DNA of 64,000 nt. Source: Cyclina sinensis. Its lineage: Eukaryota > Mollusca > Bivalvia > Venerida > Veneridae. The notes beneath the pieces were generated by a model, which had not been told where the DNA came from, ran no database searches, and worked only from the letters and a program-made list of their open reading frames with translations. Location: NCBI GenBank assembly GCA_012932295.1, contig JAAONU010000016.1:30999290-31063289 (forward strand). The letters run 5' to 3'. The translations under genes and the position numbers were made by a program. The first letter of the stretch is position 1. Each line of letters opens with the position of its first letter. Shown here piece after piece: positions 22,240 to 34,362 of this stretch.

Positions 22240-24830
22240 AACTAATAATATATAATATATATAAATCGTTATACGCTAGAGCATTTTCATTCTTTACTGT
22301 CTTTATCAAAATCTTTTTATTAGCACTTTTAATTCCTGCAAATCTGAGAAAGTTGAGTTTTAAATCTGATTTTTTCCCTGTTCTTTGTCTATAAAAACAT
22401 CATGTCTATTAACAATATCATTTATAAATCTTATTCCGTTGTCGTAAAACGATCTTAAAAGTATTTTACTTTTTATAAATTTTTATCATATGATTATAAA
22501 AAGTGGCAAATCTAAAAAGATATTCATCGTTTTAACTGGATTTAACTGTATCTCAATTTAATTTCAATTAATTTTATTGCTCTAGTGTTATGTTTAAGTG
22601 ACCCTATCCAAATCACGTGTTTTTTTTTTCGAAGTTCAACTTTGAACCTGAGAATATTCCAAATTCGTTTAAAGTATTTAAAGCACAGTTCAGTGATTTT
22701 TTGTTCCATCTAGTATAAGGAAGTGTCACCAGTGAACTGATCTTATATTCAGTATCATGTATTGTAATGCCCTTTATATCGGTATAACTTCGAATCTTAT
22801 GAGCTAATATCTCTGCACATGGAATAAAATAATACGGGCTTATTGGAACACAGCCACGCCCAACAATAAAAAATCTGAATGATAACCATTCAGTTGGATG
22901 GAAGCTTTTATATCAGTATAAAAAGTGAAGACCATCTCTTAAATATGGGACCAAATTTTTAAAATTCTAGAGTTTTTTTTAAAATGAAGTCATGGGATAG
23001 AGTGTCAAATGCCTATTAAAAATAAATCACTAGACCAGATATATTATTTTTTTTTTATTTGCTTTTTTCTACAGTAACATGTACATTCAAATAGACAGTA
23101 CATACACATAATGGAATACTTAATTGAACAAATACAAGACAATATTATAACGCAAATGTAGACAACCTAAACAATGTTTTACGTAATAGATTATTCAATC
23201 CTTCTGAATCTGATAATATTTCAACCAGTCGAAATTAATTCACACCCTTTATTGTCTCGTTGTGTTATCTTATCTACGAAACGAAATTGAAAGATAACAC
23301 AAACGAAGGGCGTACATTAAAGAGATAACAAAAACAACTCATTTATAATGTTTGAATATTCATAAAATATAAGTTTTCTTTTCAATAAAAATCTCAGATT
23401 GTACCTTAACATGTATATAAATTGATTTACATTCGTTGTTTGATAAGAATTCTTACACTTATTACGATGTTTCCATATGTTCCACTTTGTCTCAAATATA
23501 ACAGTGTTTATTATGAAAGATACAGGTGAATTATAGACACCAAGGACTATATTATTATAATTTAATAAGACCAGATATATTATAAATGTCTTTAAAATAC
23601 ATACAAACAATTAACGTGTGTTTTCACCGATATATCTACCGTTAGTAAAACCTGTTTGATCTGTGCTAATAATAATGTCTAGTACTGATTTTAACCTTTT
23701 GCTATCGAGCCAGACGCCAATTTATTTACTGTATTTAACTAAGTTATGGGACGCCAATTTTTCAAAAACTGTGTTGGTTTGTTACCCTTTGGTATACATG
23801 TTATAATACCTTGTTTATTGTGTTACAGACAGTTCTCCTTTAACAACGGCATAATTAATAGCTCTCACGACGAAATGACCAATCTGCTTCCAAAATACCT
23901 TTAAAAACATTAGTAGAGAAGCCATCTGACCCAGGACATTTGCCATTTTTCATACCTTACTTTCACTAACCTCGGAAAAGGAAAGCAATCTTTCTAAACT
24001 ATTCGTTTGATTACCATATAACTTCGGTATATTGAACTTTTCTAGGTAATCATCTATGTTATTTTTTGCCTCGTTCAGAATTTCATTTTGATCAAAAGTA
24101 ACTAGATAAATAGATAGACGTGTTAAGTCCAGTAAGTCCTAGATCGAATAAAATTCCCTCTCATTTTATCCTGTCTTATATTTTGTTTTTCAGTTTGTAA
24201 TAGGAACATTTTCAAAGTAGTTATCTTAAAGCTCTTGTATTATCATCAATAAATAATCTTCTCTAGTTTTCCTACTTTTATTTTTTTATAGCCAGAGTAT
24301 GAAATAGTTTTCCCCCTGATTTCCAGTAAAATAGTTTCTGAAAAATAGTTGCCCAGAAAAACCGTAAAACAAATTGCTAATTTCAGAAATATTCGTGATG
24401 TTATATACGGGTAGACAGTACTGAATTTGATTTCTTCGATTTTCTTGATAATACATACTATGTAATCACTGTCAGATAATAGTGAGTTATTAAATTTCCA
24501 AAGTCCCTTTCCATGTGTGATATCGAAATTTAGGGAGAGTGTAACTACAGAATGATCTTATCGATAACTAATATATATGTTACAGATCTTCTGTAACGAG
24601 AAAAAAAATCAAACCGAGCATGTTGTACAGGATATCTTCTTCTCCAAAAATATTTCCTTACGTCATCATTTAATTCTCGAAATGGATCATAAAGATACCT
24701 ATCTTACAACATTGCATTTAAATTCGTTATCTTTTCTATTGTTATTAATGACATATAATTATCATAATATAATTTTGTATTTAGAACCAGATTGAAATCA
24801 GCAGAACAGATATGAATGTCAGACAAAATC
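22240..24830 (-). mobile_element. Decayed L1/Tx1-like LINE, minus strand
   Basis: Reading the minus strand from 24830 downwards gives LINE pol blocks in the expected order, with many stops and frameshifts. Endonuclease end: RYLYDPFRELNDDVRKYFW, then DHSVVTLSLNFDITHGKGLW at about 24790-24490. Linker: LLEIRGKTISYSGYKK near 24310. RT entry: NGKCPGSDGFSTNVFKGIL near 23910 and IPKGNK near 23780. GFTNGRYIGENTR near 23640, motif A-like FDTLSHDF near 23000, motif B-like GCVPISPYYFIPCAEILA near 22830, and a C-terminal FYDNGIRFINDIVN near 22430. The catalytic FADD-type motif is lost. A second LINE is inserted within it. Confidence 0.75.
23048..23583 (-). mobile_element. 5'-truncated LINE nested in an older LINE, 16-bp target duplication
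   Basis: The 16 bases AGACCAGATATATTAT occur at 23032-23047 and again at 23568-23583. Between them, the minus strand encodes a LINE C-terminal segment (within 23317-23610: SPVSFIINTVIFETKWNIWK, then FLLKRKLIFYEY), followed by a 3' tail and a T-run at 23048 that is the polyA tail on the other strand. Direct repeat, polyA and 5' truncation are the hallmarks of target-primed reverse transcription. The insertion splits motif A of the host LINE from the block before it. Confidence 0.85.
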
Positions 24831-25707
24831 CCCTTCGGACAAAATCCCCTTCATGTATTTTTGTATATATGCGATAAAGTAGTACAACTTTAAAAAAAAA
24901 AGAGTTTTATGTGTATTAACATGACTTCAGGTGAATAAGCAGTTACAAAAATATAAAGAAAGTAGAGAAAAATAAAAAGAAGAACAAAAAACACAAAACA
25001 AACAAAAACAAACAAAACAATAGAATGAAAAGAGAAAAAAGCAACAAATATAGGCGGTGACAGAATCAAACTGTCTTATTCTCTTACCAACACCTAAAAT
25101 CGTTCACTGTACTCATTATTGAAAAAAAAATTTACGCTTCTATACATCATGAAAACCGATGAAAAAAGAGTTTCATTTCAACAGGATATAAACCAATGCC
25201 CTTTCGATCAGTAAAATTAAGGGTGGCAACTAAACTGAACTACAGCGACTTAGTATTACCAATCGTCAAATTTAACAATATAAATAAAGTATCCAACCGT
25301 GACTTTTATCGATGGAAGTGAGTAGAATATTATGATGTGTTTCTGTGACAGAATAAGAGACAGTAACTTAGTTTAGATATGTTCTTTAACAATTACAACT
25401 AGAATTTCTTTTAACATAAACATTTTCTTTTTATGCATCGTCGACCCATCTGTGAGTCAGTCACTTGTATCGAATTGAACTCCGCACATTTATATACAAA
25501 AGGGAAAAATCTGTAACTTTTACGTATAAATGCATACATATTCAAAATATATTCTAACATGTTTATGAACTGAATACAACAAAGAATACCAGATAAAAAG
25601 CGACTGTCAGTGGGTCATGCTTGAATGCATATGTGCTGATTCTATCTAATTTGTGTCAGTTAGTCCTGCGTATTTCATTGTTTAAGAGACTTTTCGATAA
25701 AAATGAC
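24831..25707. other. Unassigned sequence with an A-rich tract
   Basis: No exon. A 15-bp direct repeat GACAAAATCCCCTTC lies at about 24822 and 24837. A low-complexity A-rich stretch of AAAC/AAAG type covers about 24960-25040. Confidence 0.6.
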
Positions 25708-26682
25708 GGAATCCTGTTGGGGTCAATTAAAATGTCGCCGTCGTGCTTAGAGGTAGACGCTCGAGAACGCGACGCGACATCGCGAAAATGCGATACGACG
25801 CTCGACAATGTGAAGCGACGCGTGACAATATCGCGTGTTCGTTTTGTATTGTCGCGCTTCAATATCGCATTGTCGCTTCGCATTGTCTTGCATCGTATCG
25901 CATTGTCGCGGTGTCGCGTCACGTTGTCGCGATGTCGCGTCGCGTTGTCGTCCGTCGCGTTCTGCATTTGTGTAGGCCTCGACGCACGACAATGCGATAC
26001 GACGCTCGACAATGCGAAGCGACGTGCGACAACGTGACGCGACATTTTCACAATGTCGTTTTGCATTGTCGCTCGTCGTGTGTGATCCTCTACCGTGACA
26101 CACGAAAATGCCAAACGACACAAGACAACGCGACGCGACGCTCGAAAACGCAAAGCGACACTAGACAATGCGACGCAACATTTATTGGAATATCGTATCG
26201 CGTTGCATTGTCTAGTGTCGCTTCGCATTTTCGAGCGTCGCGTCGCGTTGTCTAGTGTCGTTTGGCATTTTCGTGTGTCGCGGTAGAGGATCACACACGA
26301 TGCGCGACAATGCGATACGACATAATGAAAATGTCGCGTCGTGTTGTCGCGCGTCGCTTCGCATTGTCGAGCGTCGCATTGCATTGTCGTGCGTAGAGGC
26401 CTACACAAATGCAGAACGCGACGGACGACCACGCAACGCGACAACGTGACGCGACACCTCGACAATGCGATACGACACAAGACAATGTGAAGCGACAATG
26501 CGATATTTCACGCTTTTATAGCGCGACAATACGAAATGAAATCGCGATATTTAGTTTGACATTGTCGCGCGTCGCTTCGCATTGTCGAGCGTCGTATCGC
26601 ATTTTCGCAATGTCGCGTCGCGTTCTCGAGCGTCTACCTCTAAGCGCGACGGCGACATTTTAATTGGCCTCAACAGGATTCC
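25708..26682. mobile_element. 975-bp CpG-rich foldback (long palindrome) element
   Basis: The whole segment is one large imperfect palindrome centred near 26195. Outer ends GGAATCCTGTTG (25708) and CAACAGGATTCC (26671-26682) pair; 25741-25800 pairs with about 26590-26650, 25950-25990 with about 26380-26420, and 26080-26130 with about 26240-26300. Each arm is itself built from short motifs such as GACAATGCGA, ACGACGCTC and GCGACGCGAC. CpG is extremely dense while the surroundings are AT-rich and CpG-poor. Stop-free frames appear on both strands (up to 280 codons), which reflects the repeat composition and not coding. No target duplication was identified and the superfamily is unknown. Confidence 0.9.
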
Positions 26683-27900
26683 CTGAAAAATAGAACTTTT
26701 AAGTTAGTCATCAAACTTCTTATACAATTAGGTATCAATCACGTGTACACTATGTTTATAATAATGTATGACCCCACCTTTTTAAACATATGTACGTTTA
26801 CTATGTATGTATTCTCACTCAGATAGGGTTCACTGAAACTAATTGCTGTACAAATTAACAAAGTAACTAACTGACATAAAATTGCTATTTTCATTACTAT
26901 ATCTAGTCATTTTCACATTCTACCAACAAAACTAGAAATGTATTCCCACTCAGGTACGTTTCACTGAAACTAACTGCTATAAAAATTAACAGAGTTACTA
27001 ACTGACATAAAATGCTGAAAACTGAATACGTTATTTTTTTATCTGTGTAGGGAATATATTTTGGGCAAATTTCAAGCGTTTGGTCGGTGTCTTTCCAGAG
27101 TATGAAATCCATTGGGACTGTTCAAAGTACTCTGATAAAACATTGAAATGTACAATTTATTCCGTAGATATGTTTACTTTTTCTTCTGCATAATCTTAAG
27201 CGTGGCCATATGTAATGCAAAACAATAATTGCCGGTTTTACTTTTGAAAGAGCTATTAAATTCTGACGCAGTGTGGATTTGACCCACCGTATATGTCTAA
27301 ACATCTCGCTGAATCCAAGGCATGCGTGTGTTTATCTTTTGTGTACGCAAATGTTTATTTTGTGCACATTTAACATGGTAAAATCATTTTGATTAGGAAT
27401 ACAAACATTGGAAATGTATTTTTTGAAAAGTTATGGTAGTTACGCTCATGATGGAAACTATGCATTTCAACTTAGAATGCAAACATAGGGAACGTATATT
27501 TAAGTTTTGATTGTTATACTTACGTCAGAAAAAATTTCGTTTGCAATATACCGTTTGCTTCATTTATTTGGTTCAAACACTTAAGTTCCCTGTTTCACTA
27601 ATTTGGACTTAGTATCAACAAAAACGACTTTTTAAACACAAGCGAAATCGAACCAATCTCAAAAAACAAGCTCTAAGTATTCAATATAACATTTGTGTTA
27701 TGTAAGAATGAAGACACTGATCCAAAAAAGTAGCCTTTAACTGAGCTATTTGTTTGAAATTTAAAGTTATTTTATATCTGAAATCTAATACTTAAAAGCA
27801 ACCAACGTTATCTTTCAGACATTATGTTTGAAGAGACAAATTAATTTTGCCATATTTGCATTTTCTCTTTTGTTCTGTTGGGATAGCCTTTACTGAAACG
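26683..27900. other. Upstream region of the transporter gene
   Basis: No exon recognised. It contains an imperfect direct repeat of about 78 bp (26808-26885 and 26938-27013). A likely acceptor (GGATAG) at about 27887 just before the start codon suggests that an untranslated first exon lies further upstream, not located. Confidence 0.45.
26808..27013. repeat. Imperfect direct repeat of about 78 bp, two copies
   Basis: Both copies contain CACTGAAACTAA and ACTAACTGACATAAAAT, 130 bp apart, with about ten differences. Function unknown. Confidence 0.85.
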
Positions 27901-30732
27901 ATGCCACGTGAGAATGAAGCTAAAGAAGCAGATCACTATCAGGCTCCTCGAGACGATAATAAAGATTTTAGTGACTTAGACACAGGATGGGCATGGGTGG
28001 TTTTGTTTGCCAGCTTCGGAACTTTCTTCTTGATCGGTAATTCCATGTATGCTGTGGGAATAATCCATTCTTCACTGTTGGAAAGATATGGCGAGAAAGT
28101 GTCCCTCACATCCTGGGCAGGAGCTCTTCACACAGCTATGATGTCTTTAGGCGGTAAGTCTTTTAGTAGACTTGATTAATATCTTTTAGTCAGAAGGACG
28201 AATTATGGAAACGTCAGCTCGAAACTAACAGTTACCGGAAGCTTTGGGCAAATTGTCAGACATTAATAGTCATTAAGATTGTTAGTTGGTATTTTTCCCG
28301 AGTTTCGTAATTATTCCTAGAAGAAACCATTCCTAAAAGGAATTAATATTTCCTCAGATGTCAGTTTGGTAGTGCACAGTGTTTCTTTTTCCCTTTTGTA
28401 GTCGTCCATGCACATATATTGTTTATGTCTTTGTGACAAGCTAAAATCTGCAGTATACTCTACTCTTAGAAAGGGCTACCAAATCAAATGAGTTTTGTTT
28501 ATGAAACCCTTGAAGGCATACTTTTGAATTGATATTCAATGCTGCAAAATGCTCAAAATTGAAAAGTCGTATTCGAAATTCCATACAGTTTGCTTTGGCT
28601 TTACCTTGTCTTTTAGAACTTATCTTTTGTTCGCAATACTTCAAATGAGAAAGACTGACGAAATGTTGATCGCATTTGATACATTTACTTTTCAGGTCCT
28701 TTGTCTACAGCTGTAGTTGATAGATTCAGTTGCAGGGCTGCAATAACATCTTCAGGAGTATTCTTTGTTGTCGGTTACTTAGCAACAGCATTTGCAGAAA
28801 CAATTAATGTGGCAATATTTACATGTGGTATAATAGCAGGTTAGATCAAATTTCTATATCGATTACAAATTGCAAACTATAATGTTATATGTTTATCTTA
28901 CTCATGCAACAATCAAGCACATTGTTTGCGTTTTAATCTAGTTGGTTCAAGCGTGTGTAATAAATTCCCAACGGTTCGAACAGTAAGTCCTTTAAGCCAC
29001 CAAACACTGCATATCACTTATTTAGTAAATTTAGCCACATTTTTAAAATAATTTAAGCATATTGATTTGATAAAAAAGGATACTTATCAGTTGATATGGA
29101 ACATCTTTATATTATAGGTACTGGTGCAGCACTAGGGTACACTGCTGCAATGGTTGTCGTTGGATTTAATTTTAGAAGAAGACGGAATCTCGCCCTAGGT
29201 ATCGCGAATTCTGGCATGGGTGCTGGTTTGTTTGTTTTGGCACCAATTATGCAATTATCACGCGACTATTATGGACCACAAGGATTCTTCATTATTCTGG
29301 CAGCGATGACAGCTAACATAATTACATTTGGCGCTCTGTGTTTCCCTAGCAAACTGGAATTACACATAAGAATGCAAAAAAAGATACAATCGGAGTGGTC
29401 AAGTGAAAAGAGAACTTTTTTCCCAATGTTGAAACCATATCTCTCTGCTATGTACAACAAAGGAATGATTTGCTTATTCTTATGTATGTTTTTTTACTGT
29501 CTAGGCACTTATTTAATTTACATTCATCTTCCAACATTCATTGTTACAAAAGGCTTCACGGCAGTTCAAGCATCATTTTTGATATCTCTGTCTGGAATAT
29601 TGTCTCTTTTTGGACGTTTGTTGACTGGCATGGTTGCCAGTCTAAATCGCATAAATGAGACTGTTTTATATTCTGGATCTATGGGGATAGTGGCAATAGC
29701 TTCCTTTGTTTATCCATTTTCGTCGGACTATTTTGCTGGTCATGTGTTATATACAGTTTTACTTGGACTGTTCTTTGGCAGTTGCTACGTCACAATTACT
29801 GCTGTGAGCTTGAAATTCGTGAGAATTAGTTACGTTGCAGCTTCCATTGGCCTTCAGTTTTGTTTTGGTGGAATTGGTGCCGTGATTGGTCCAGTTTGCG
29901 CAGGTGAGGCAAAAAATATGAAAATTTCAGAACGATTTTAAATAACTGTTAAACATGATCGTTCCAGAAACATCTGAATTATTGAAAAAAAAGATGAATG
30001 TAAATGTAATTTATTAGTCTAATTAAGAAAATCAAGTGAAATGTTCAGATCTTTGAAATAAATGCTAAACTGAATAGACGTTATTTGAATGGTAACATTA
30101 AAACATTGAAAAGACTGCCAACTTAAGCATATTGCTTCTTTTGCTTTCAGGTGTCATGGTGGATGCAGGAGGTACATACGAAATATCAATCATTGTCGCA
30201 GGTGTGTCATTTATCTGATATTGCATTACATTAAGAGAGACATTTTCAAAGTTTCAAATTTTAATTTTAAATTTGCATTTTAATGCAAAAGTTGTTTGTT
30301 GTTCTATAGATAAATATTTTTAATCTTGAGTCCTATAACATAACTGCTTTTGTATAGACTCAAAGTAGTGTTTATTTTGTTGCGGAGTAATTTCAAATAG
30401 TATAGACCTTTCAAGATAATTTTGACGATGTCAAGATCTTGTTAATACTATTTAATGGTAAGAACTCACGTAGTTTTAAAACTATTGAATAACCAGATAA
30501 TTAGTTTTACGTGTTTTGGCTCATTACGTTCGTAGTTGAACTGAACAAAATGGTTCATTTAATGTATTTTTCAGCGATCTGCATTTTACTTGGTGCTTTG
30601 TTCAGTGGGTTGACAATTTGTTTTAAACCAGCAGATGACAATGGTGTTATACATTTCGAAGAAACCATTGAAATTCCTGAAAAATACCAAAACGGCAGCT
30701 CAGCGATACATAAGCAGAAAGAATCAACTTGA
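27901..30732 (+). CDS. Monocarboxylate transporter-like protein (SLC16 family, MFS)
   Basis: Coding exons 27901-28153, 28696-28839, 29118-29903, 30151-30201 and 30575-30732, all with GT-AG introns in matching phase 1, sum to 1392 bp: 463 residues and a stop. The length fits SLC16 proteins (12 membrane segments, plasma membrane). Family marks: the TM1 motif DTGWAW at residues 27-32 (consensus [DE]G[GS]WGW), and the TM4-5 motif FNFRRRRNLALGIANSG at about 149-165. TM8 keeps the conserved arginine (LFGRLLTG), but the position four residues before it is Ser, where lactate carriers MCT1-4 have Asp. This suggests an orphan-type substrate rather than proton-coupled lactate, by inference. The ATG at 27901 was chosen because an acceptor-like AG at 27887 removes an upstream in-frame ATG (27847). 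The short charged cytosolic tail ends in 30732. No operon-like neighbour. Confidence 0.9.
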
Positions 30733-31985
30733 TCTAAAATTTTAAGATATCGTGTTAGTGTTGTTTTTAACATTGGCCAATGAAAAGACCATTTTTATAC
30801 AATATTCAGTGAATTAAACAGGTCCATGAAGCTACCTAAACTTTATTCGTCATTGTTGTCTAATCAAGATTTGAACCTATTTAGTATACCCATCACATTT
30901 GTAACTGAAAACGACACCAACATGACCAATGAACATCTACCATTGCATATATTTGAAACAATAAACTCCACAAGAAAAAAGTTTCTATACAGTCTTAAGC
31001 AGATATTACTCGGCTTTTAAAGCGCAGAACTGACGGCAAAATAGGAGGCGTAGATTTACAGAGACGCAAATTTTGTTTTTGTCATTTTTAGTCGTACTCA
31101 GTACTGGTACTGTATTGAGTTAATCTTCCACAAGCGAGATTTATTCTAGTCTAAGCGTTTGAACATTGATTTTTCCTGATTATATAAAATCTTAGTTGAA
31201 TCAGTCAGACGGTCTTAGATTACCACTTTTGTCAGTGCTGGTCAATTGGTCATTCATTGTTGGGAGTTCATTTACAGAAGGCATATTCTATTATGTTATC
31301 TAACGCCGAAGAAACAAAGAAAGATCTGCATTGATAGCAATTTTAGATAAGTTGAATTAGCAGAGACACGAAATCAATCATCTTACATGATGATGTGCAT
31401 TGCAACAATTTATTTTGACAGTTTAACAAGAAATTAAGTGAAGAAATTTAAAGAAAAAAGAACTTTCATAAAAACACAGAAGTAACAAGATAAAGTACGT
31501 TTTTTACTGAGTCCTGTTCACAATTGACGTGACCATCATCAACAATATGACGGAATACGTACAAGAAATTCTCAAGGATATTCATAGTAACCTGCACAAA
31601 CGCAATAAACTTATGTAGATAGGTGTTTATTGTACAATTAACAATAAATTTGGCCTTTAACTAAAGTCACATGATTCTATTCATAAACATTTCATTGCAT
31701 GATGGATATTGCCCAGTTATATATAATTTTCATCAGGTGATTAACCTTGTGTTTGTTGTTTTTATCCACTGTCCAATCAAACGTACTGTATATTGGTATA
31801 TATGTTACCTATGGGATAAGAATATAAGTTCCAATAGTCCCTTGTTTTTGTTTGACTTATAAAAAAAAAGACAGTTTTCATTGATAGACTCCTGCAAACT
31901 TAACTTTTGACGAAGTGAGAATAAATCAATTAAGATTAACTTGGACATGACCAACCATCCCATACAGACTGAGTCGTTACCAATA
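30733..31985 (+). other. Transporter 3' flank, gene-free
   Basis: Probable 3' untranslated and intergenic sequence. A 64-codon open frame at 30826-31020 resembles nothing known to me. No other feature recognised. Confidence 0.45.
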
Positions 31986-31989
31986 AACA

Positions 31990-32890
31990 TTAGTAACTGC
32001 GTTAATAATTAGGAATTGGCTTCCAAGTACATGTACATTGTACCTGTGATTTAACCTTTGACCCGATTTTTCAAAAAGCTTACCATGCATAACTATCCTG
32101 TAAAGAAGTGTGATTGTCCTCAGATGTTTCTGAGTTATTGTTAGGAAAGATTGATCTTTGACCCAGTGGACCAAAAGCTTTCATCAGTTCATGCCTAACA
32201 TTTTGTGAAAATTTAAGGTCCTTGATGCAGTTAGTCTTGCCTGTTTGATCTGAAACTGTTTTCAAAATGCAGGTCTTTGTCAGCTTTATTTTTGCCTAGT
32301 ACACCAAGCGTCAATAGGAATTACCTACTTCAAGATCAAAATTTGATGCCTAACCTAACTTTTAAATATGACGGTTTAAGTTTAACTGTTCGTCAGTTTT
32401 TGACAAATTTCAAAGAGCAGATCCATGTTAAATTGACCTAATGCGCCCCATTCATACACACACAGACACACACACATAATAAAGAATATACATCTAGTCA
32501 CCACGCATAACCATCCTTTTAAGTCTGAAGGTTCTCGGTGCAATTGTTATTGAGTTATTGACCAGAATATATATTCAACTTGCAAACATCTGTGAGCTTG
32601 ATCTTTGATCCAGTGTTCTTGCCATTCTATCCTTTTAAGTCTCAAGGACCAGGATGTATTTATTCATGTGTTATTGATCGGTAACTGTTTTGACCTTTGA
32701 CCCAGTTGGCTCTCAAAAAAGGGGTCTTGTGCACGCGCCCAACCTACCTATCAAATACCAAGTCTTTGTGTCTTTGCATATTCTAAAGTTATTGGTCGGA
32801 AATTACTTGGTCTATCGACGGACCGACAGACATTGCAAAGCAATATATCTCCATTTATGCTAAGTAGGGCATAAAGAGTTGGAGGTAGAT
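31990..32890 (+). mobile_element. Interspersed bivalve repeat ending in a GACCGACAGACA motif
   Basis: Built of diverged sub-repeats, each with a phrase like TTTGACCCAGT, GTTATTG and AAGGTCCTTG or AAGTCT. It ends with GACGGACCGACAGACATTGC, AAGCAATATATCTCC and a GGGCATAA tail, an ending I recall from many bivalve genomic repeats. A CA-rich microsatellite lies at about 32456-32480. Non-coding. Family name not known to me. Confidence 0.5.
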
Positions 32891-33136
32891 AATTGAAAGT
32901 TGCACTTTATAGACAATTTAGGAAACTAATATGTTCATGTGTTGACGTTGATAAGAGCGTTTTCAGCTAGACAGCTTTGTATTAAATGGTAATTACCGCA
33001 ACATACATTTGTTAAAATGTATCCTTTAGCTATTTTATTAGACAAAAAATGTTAGCGTTTCCTTGTCGACTTCTAGACCCGCTTCATTTGCTTCATCACG
33101 TGACACTGGCCCCTCTCGTGCAGGAGGCCGTACATA

Positions 33137-34362
33137 AGTATTGTCTCACAGGCTGACGAAAAGAAATCCCCGAACAAGGAGAGAAAATTGCCTTGCCTCT
33201 TTGGCTTCATTGCTTCTTGGCTCGTCAAGAGGAGGGAAAACGCCGTGCTAATAAAAGGAGGGCTATAGAGGAAAGAAAGTCAGCATCACCAATAGAGGAA
33301 TTAGGTTCAGATATATTTTTTGTTATCGTTCTTGTTTAGATTTGATAAAGGATTTAATATCTATGCTTTTCTTTCGGATTTGAGTTTTGTAATGTGTGTT
33401 ATAAGCACACACAGTTATAATGATTTAATTAAAATGATTATAGCGTACATAGAACTGCTGGTTGATTATGTTTTTGTTAATTTGTTACTCCTTTAGCAAT
33501 AGGACTGGTTCACGATGCGAAAGAGGATTTCAGACATACATAAACTAAGTATCTTATCAGTTTATTTTTAATATGACACTTTAAATTGCAGTTGAGTACG
33601 AGCACAGACGTGCACGAGGCGGTGAGTCCTTCAAGCTCCAGATCGACAACAGGCCAGCGAATTTAGCTGTTTTGCCACCCATCAAGCGGCGCCCAGAAAA
33701 GGTATGTTGATATACCTTTAATAGTTTACATTAAGTTGGAGAACAAGCACTTGCAGTTCTCTTTCGAAACTGTAATGAGAAATTATTTTTTCCTTATTAG
33801 TAAGGGTCGTAAAAGTCTATCGTTTAACAAGTAAAATAAGGCCATATAACGAGATGTTTAATAAAACTTCTAGGCTTCGTGCGGAATAGAAGAAAAACTT
33901 AAAAGAGCTGAGATCAAGAGAGAACAAGAACTTGAAAAGAAAAATAAGAGTTCAAAGGTCCATGATATCAAAAGGTAATTTTCAAATATATTGTTAAAAA
34001 TGCTGCTTCATTTTGAAACTTTCGTTCAAGTAAAATGTCACCTTTGTGATAAAAAGCTTCCTTAACATGATTTTTTATTAAAAATAAAAATACGTTATTT
34101 TGTACCGTATTTACTTAAAATCATAACTATGTTCTTTAGGAATGAATGCAAAGAACGGAAAGAAGAAAGCGAACTCTACTTTAAACAGAAGGCAGACCTG
34201 AATGTCAAATGTAAGCAAGAAATAGCTGAGCAAAACAGGGCAAGATTCCAAGAAGACAGGCGCAGCATGACAGCACTGCTCAGAGCGCCATCCACGCTCC
34301 CGCCACTGCGCGTCATCCGGGTTAAAGAGTACAACCCTGATGACGAAATATTTAAATTTTAA
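33137..34362 (+). pseudogene. Partial duplicate of the stathmin-like gene (exons 2/3 fusion to 6)
   Basis: Matches the complete gene from the middle of exon 2 onwards. About 20 bases of exon 2 (AAGTATTGTCTCACAGGCTG) run straight into exon 3, so intron 2 and the start of exon 3 are deleted at a shared GCTG. Introns 3-5 are kept, so this is not a retrocopy. Exon 3 has lost one A (GGGAAAACGCC against GGGAAAAACGCC), which shifts the frame, and its splice donor reads GTTCAG instead of GTAAAC. Exons 4, 5 and 6 (33593-33702, about 33875-33975, 34140-34362) are otherwise intact, and exon 6 is identical in both copies. No first exon is present. Confidence 0.85.

Noticed and set aside
25621..26663. Large overlapping open frames on both strands (138-280 codons), Arg/Ser/Ala-rich
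   Set aside because: They lie wholly in the palindromic short-motif array, occur in several frames at once, and show no start context, splice sites or known domain. Absence of stops follows from the repeat composition.
33137..34362. Upstream stathmin-like copy as a functional second gene or a retrocopy
   Set aside because: It lacks exon 1 and most of exon 2, has a frameshift and a damaged donor, and retains introns, so it is neither complete nor processed.
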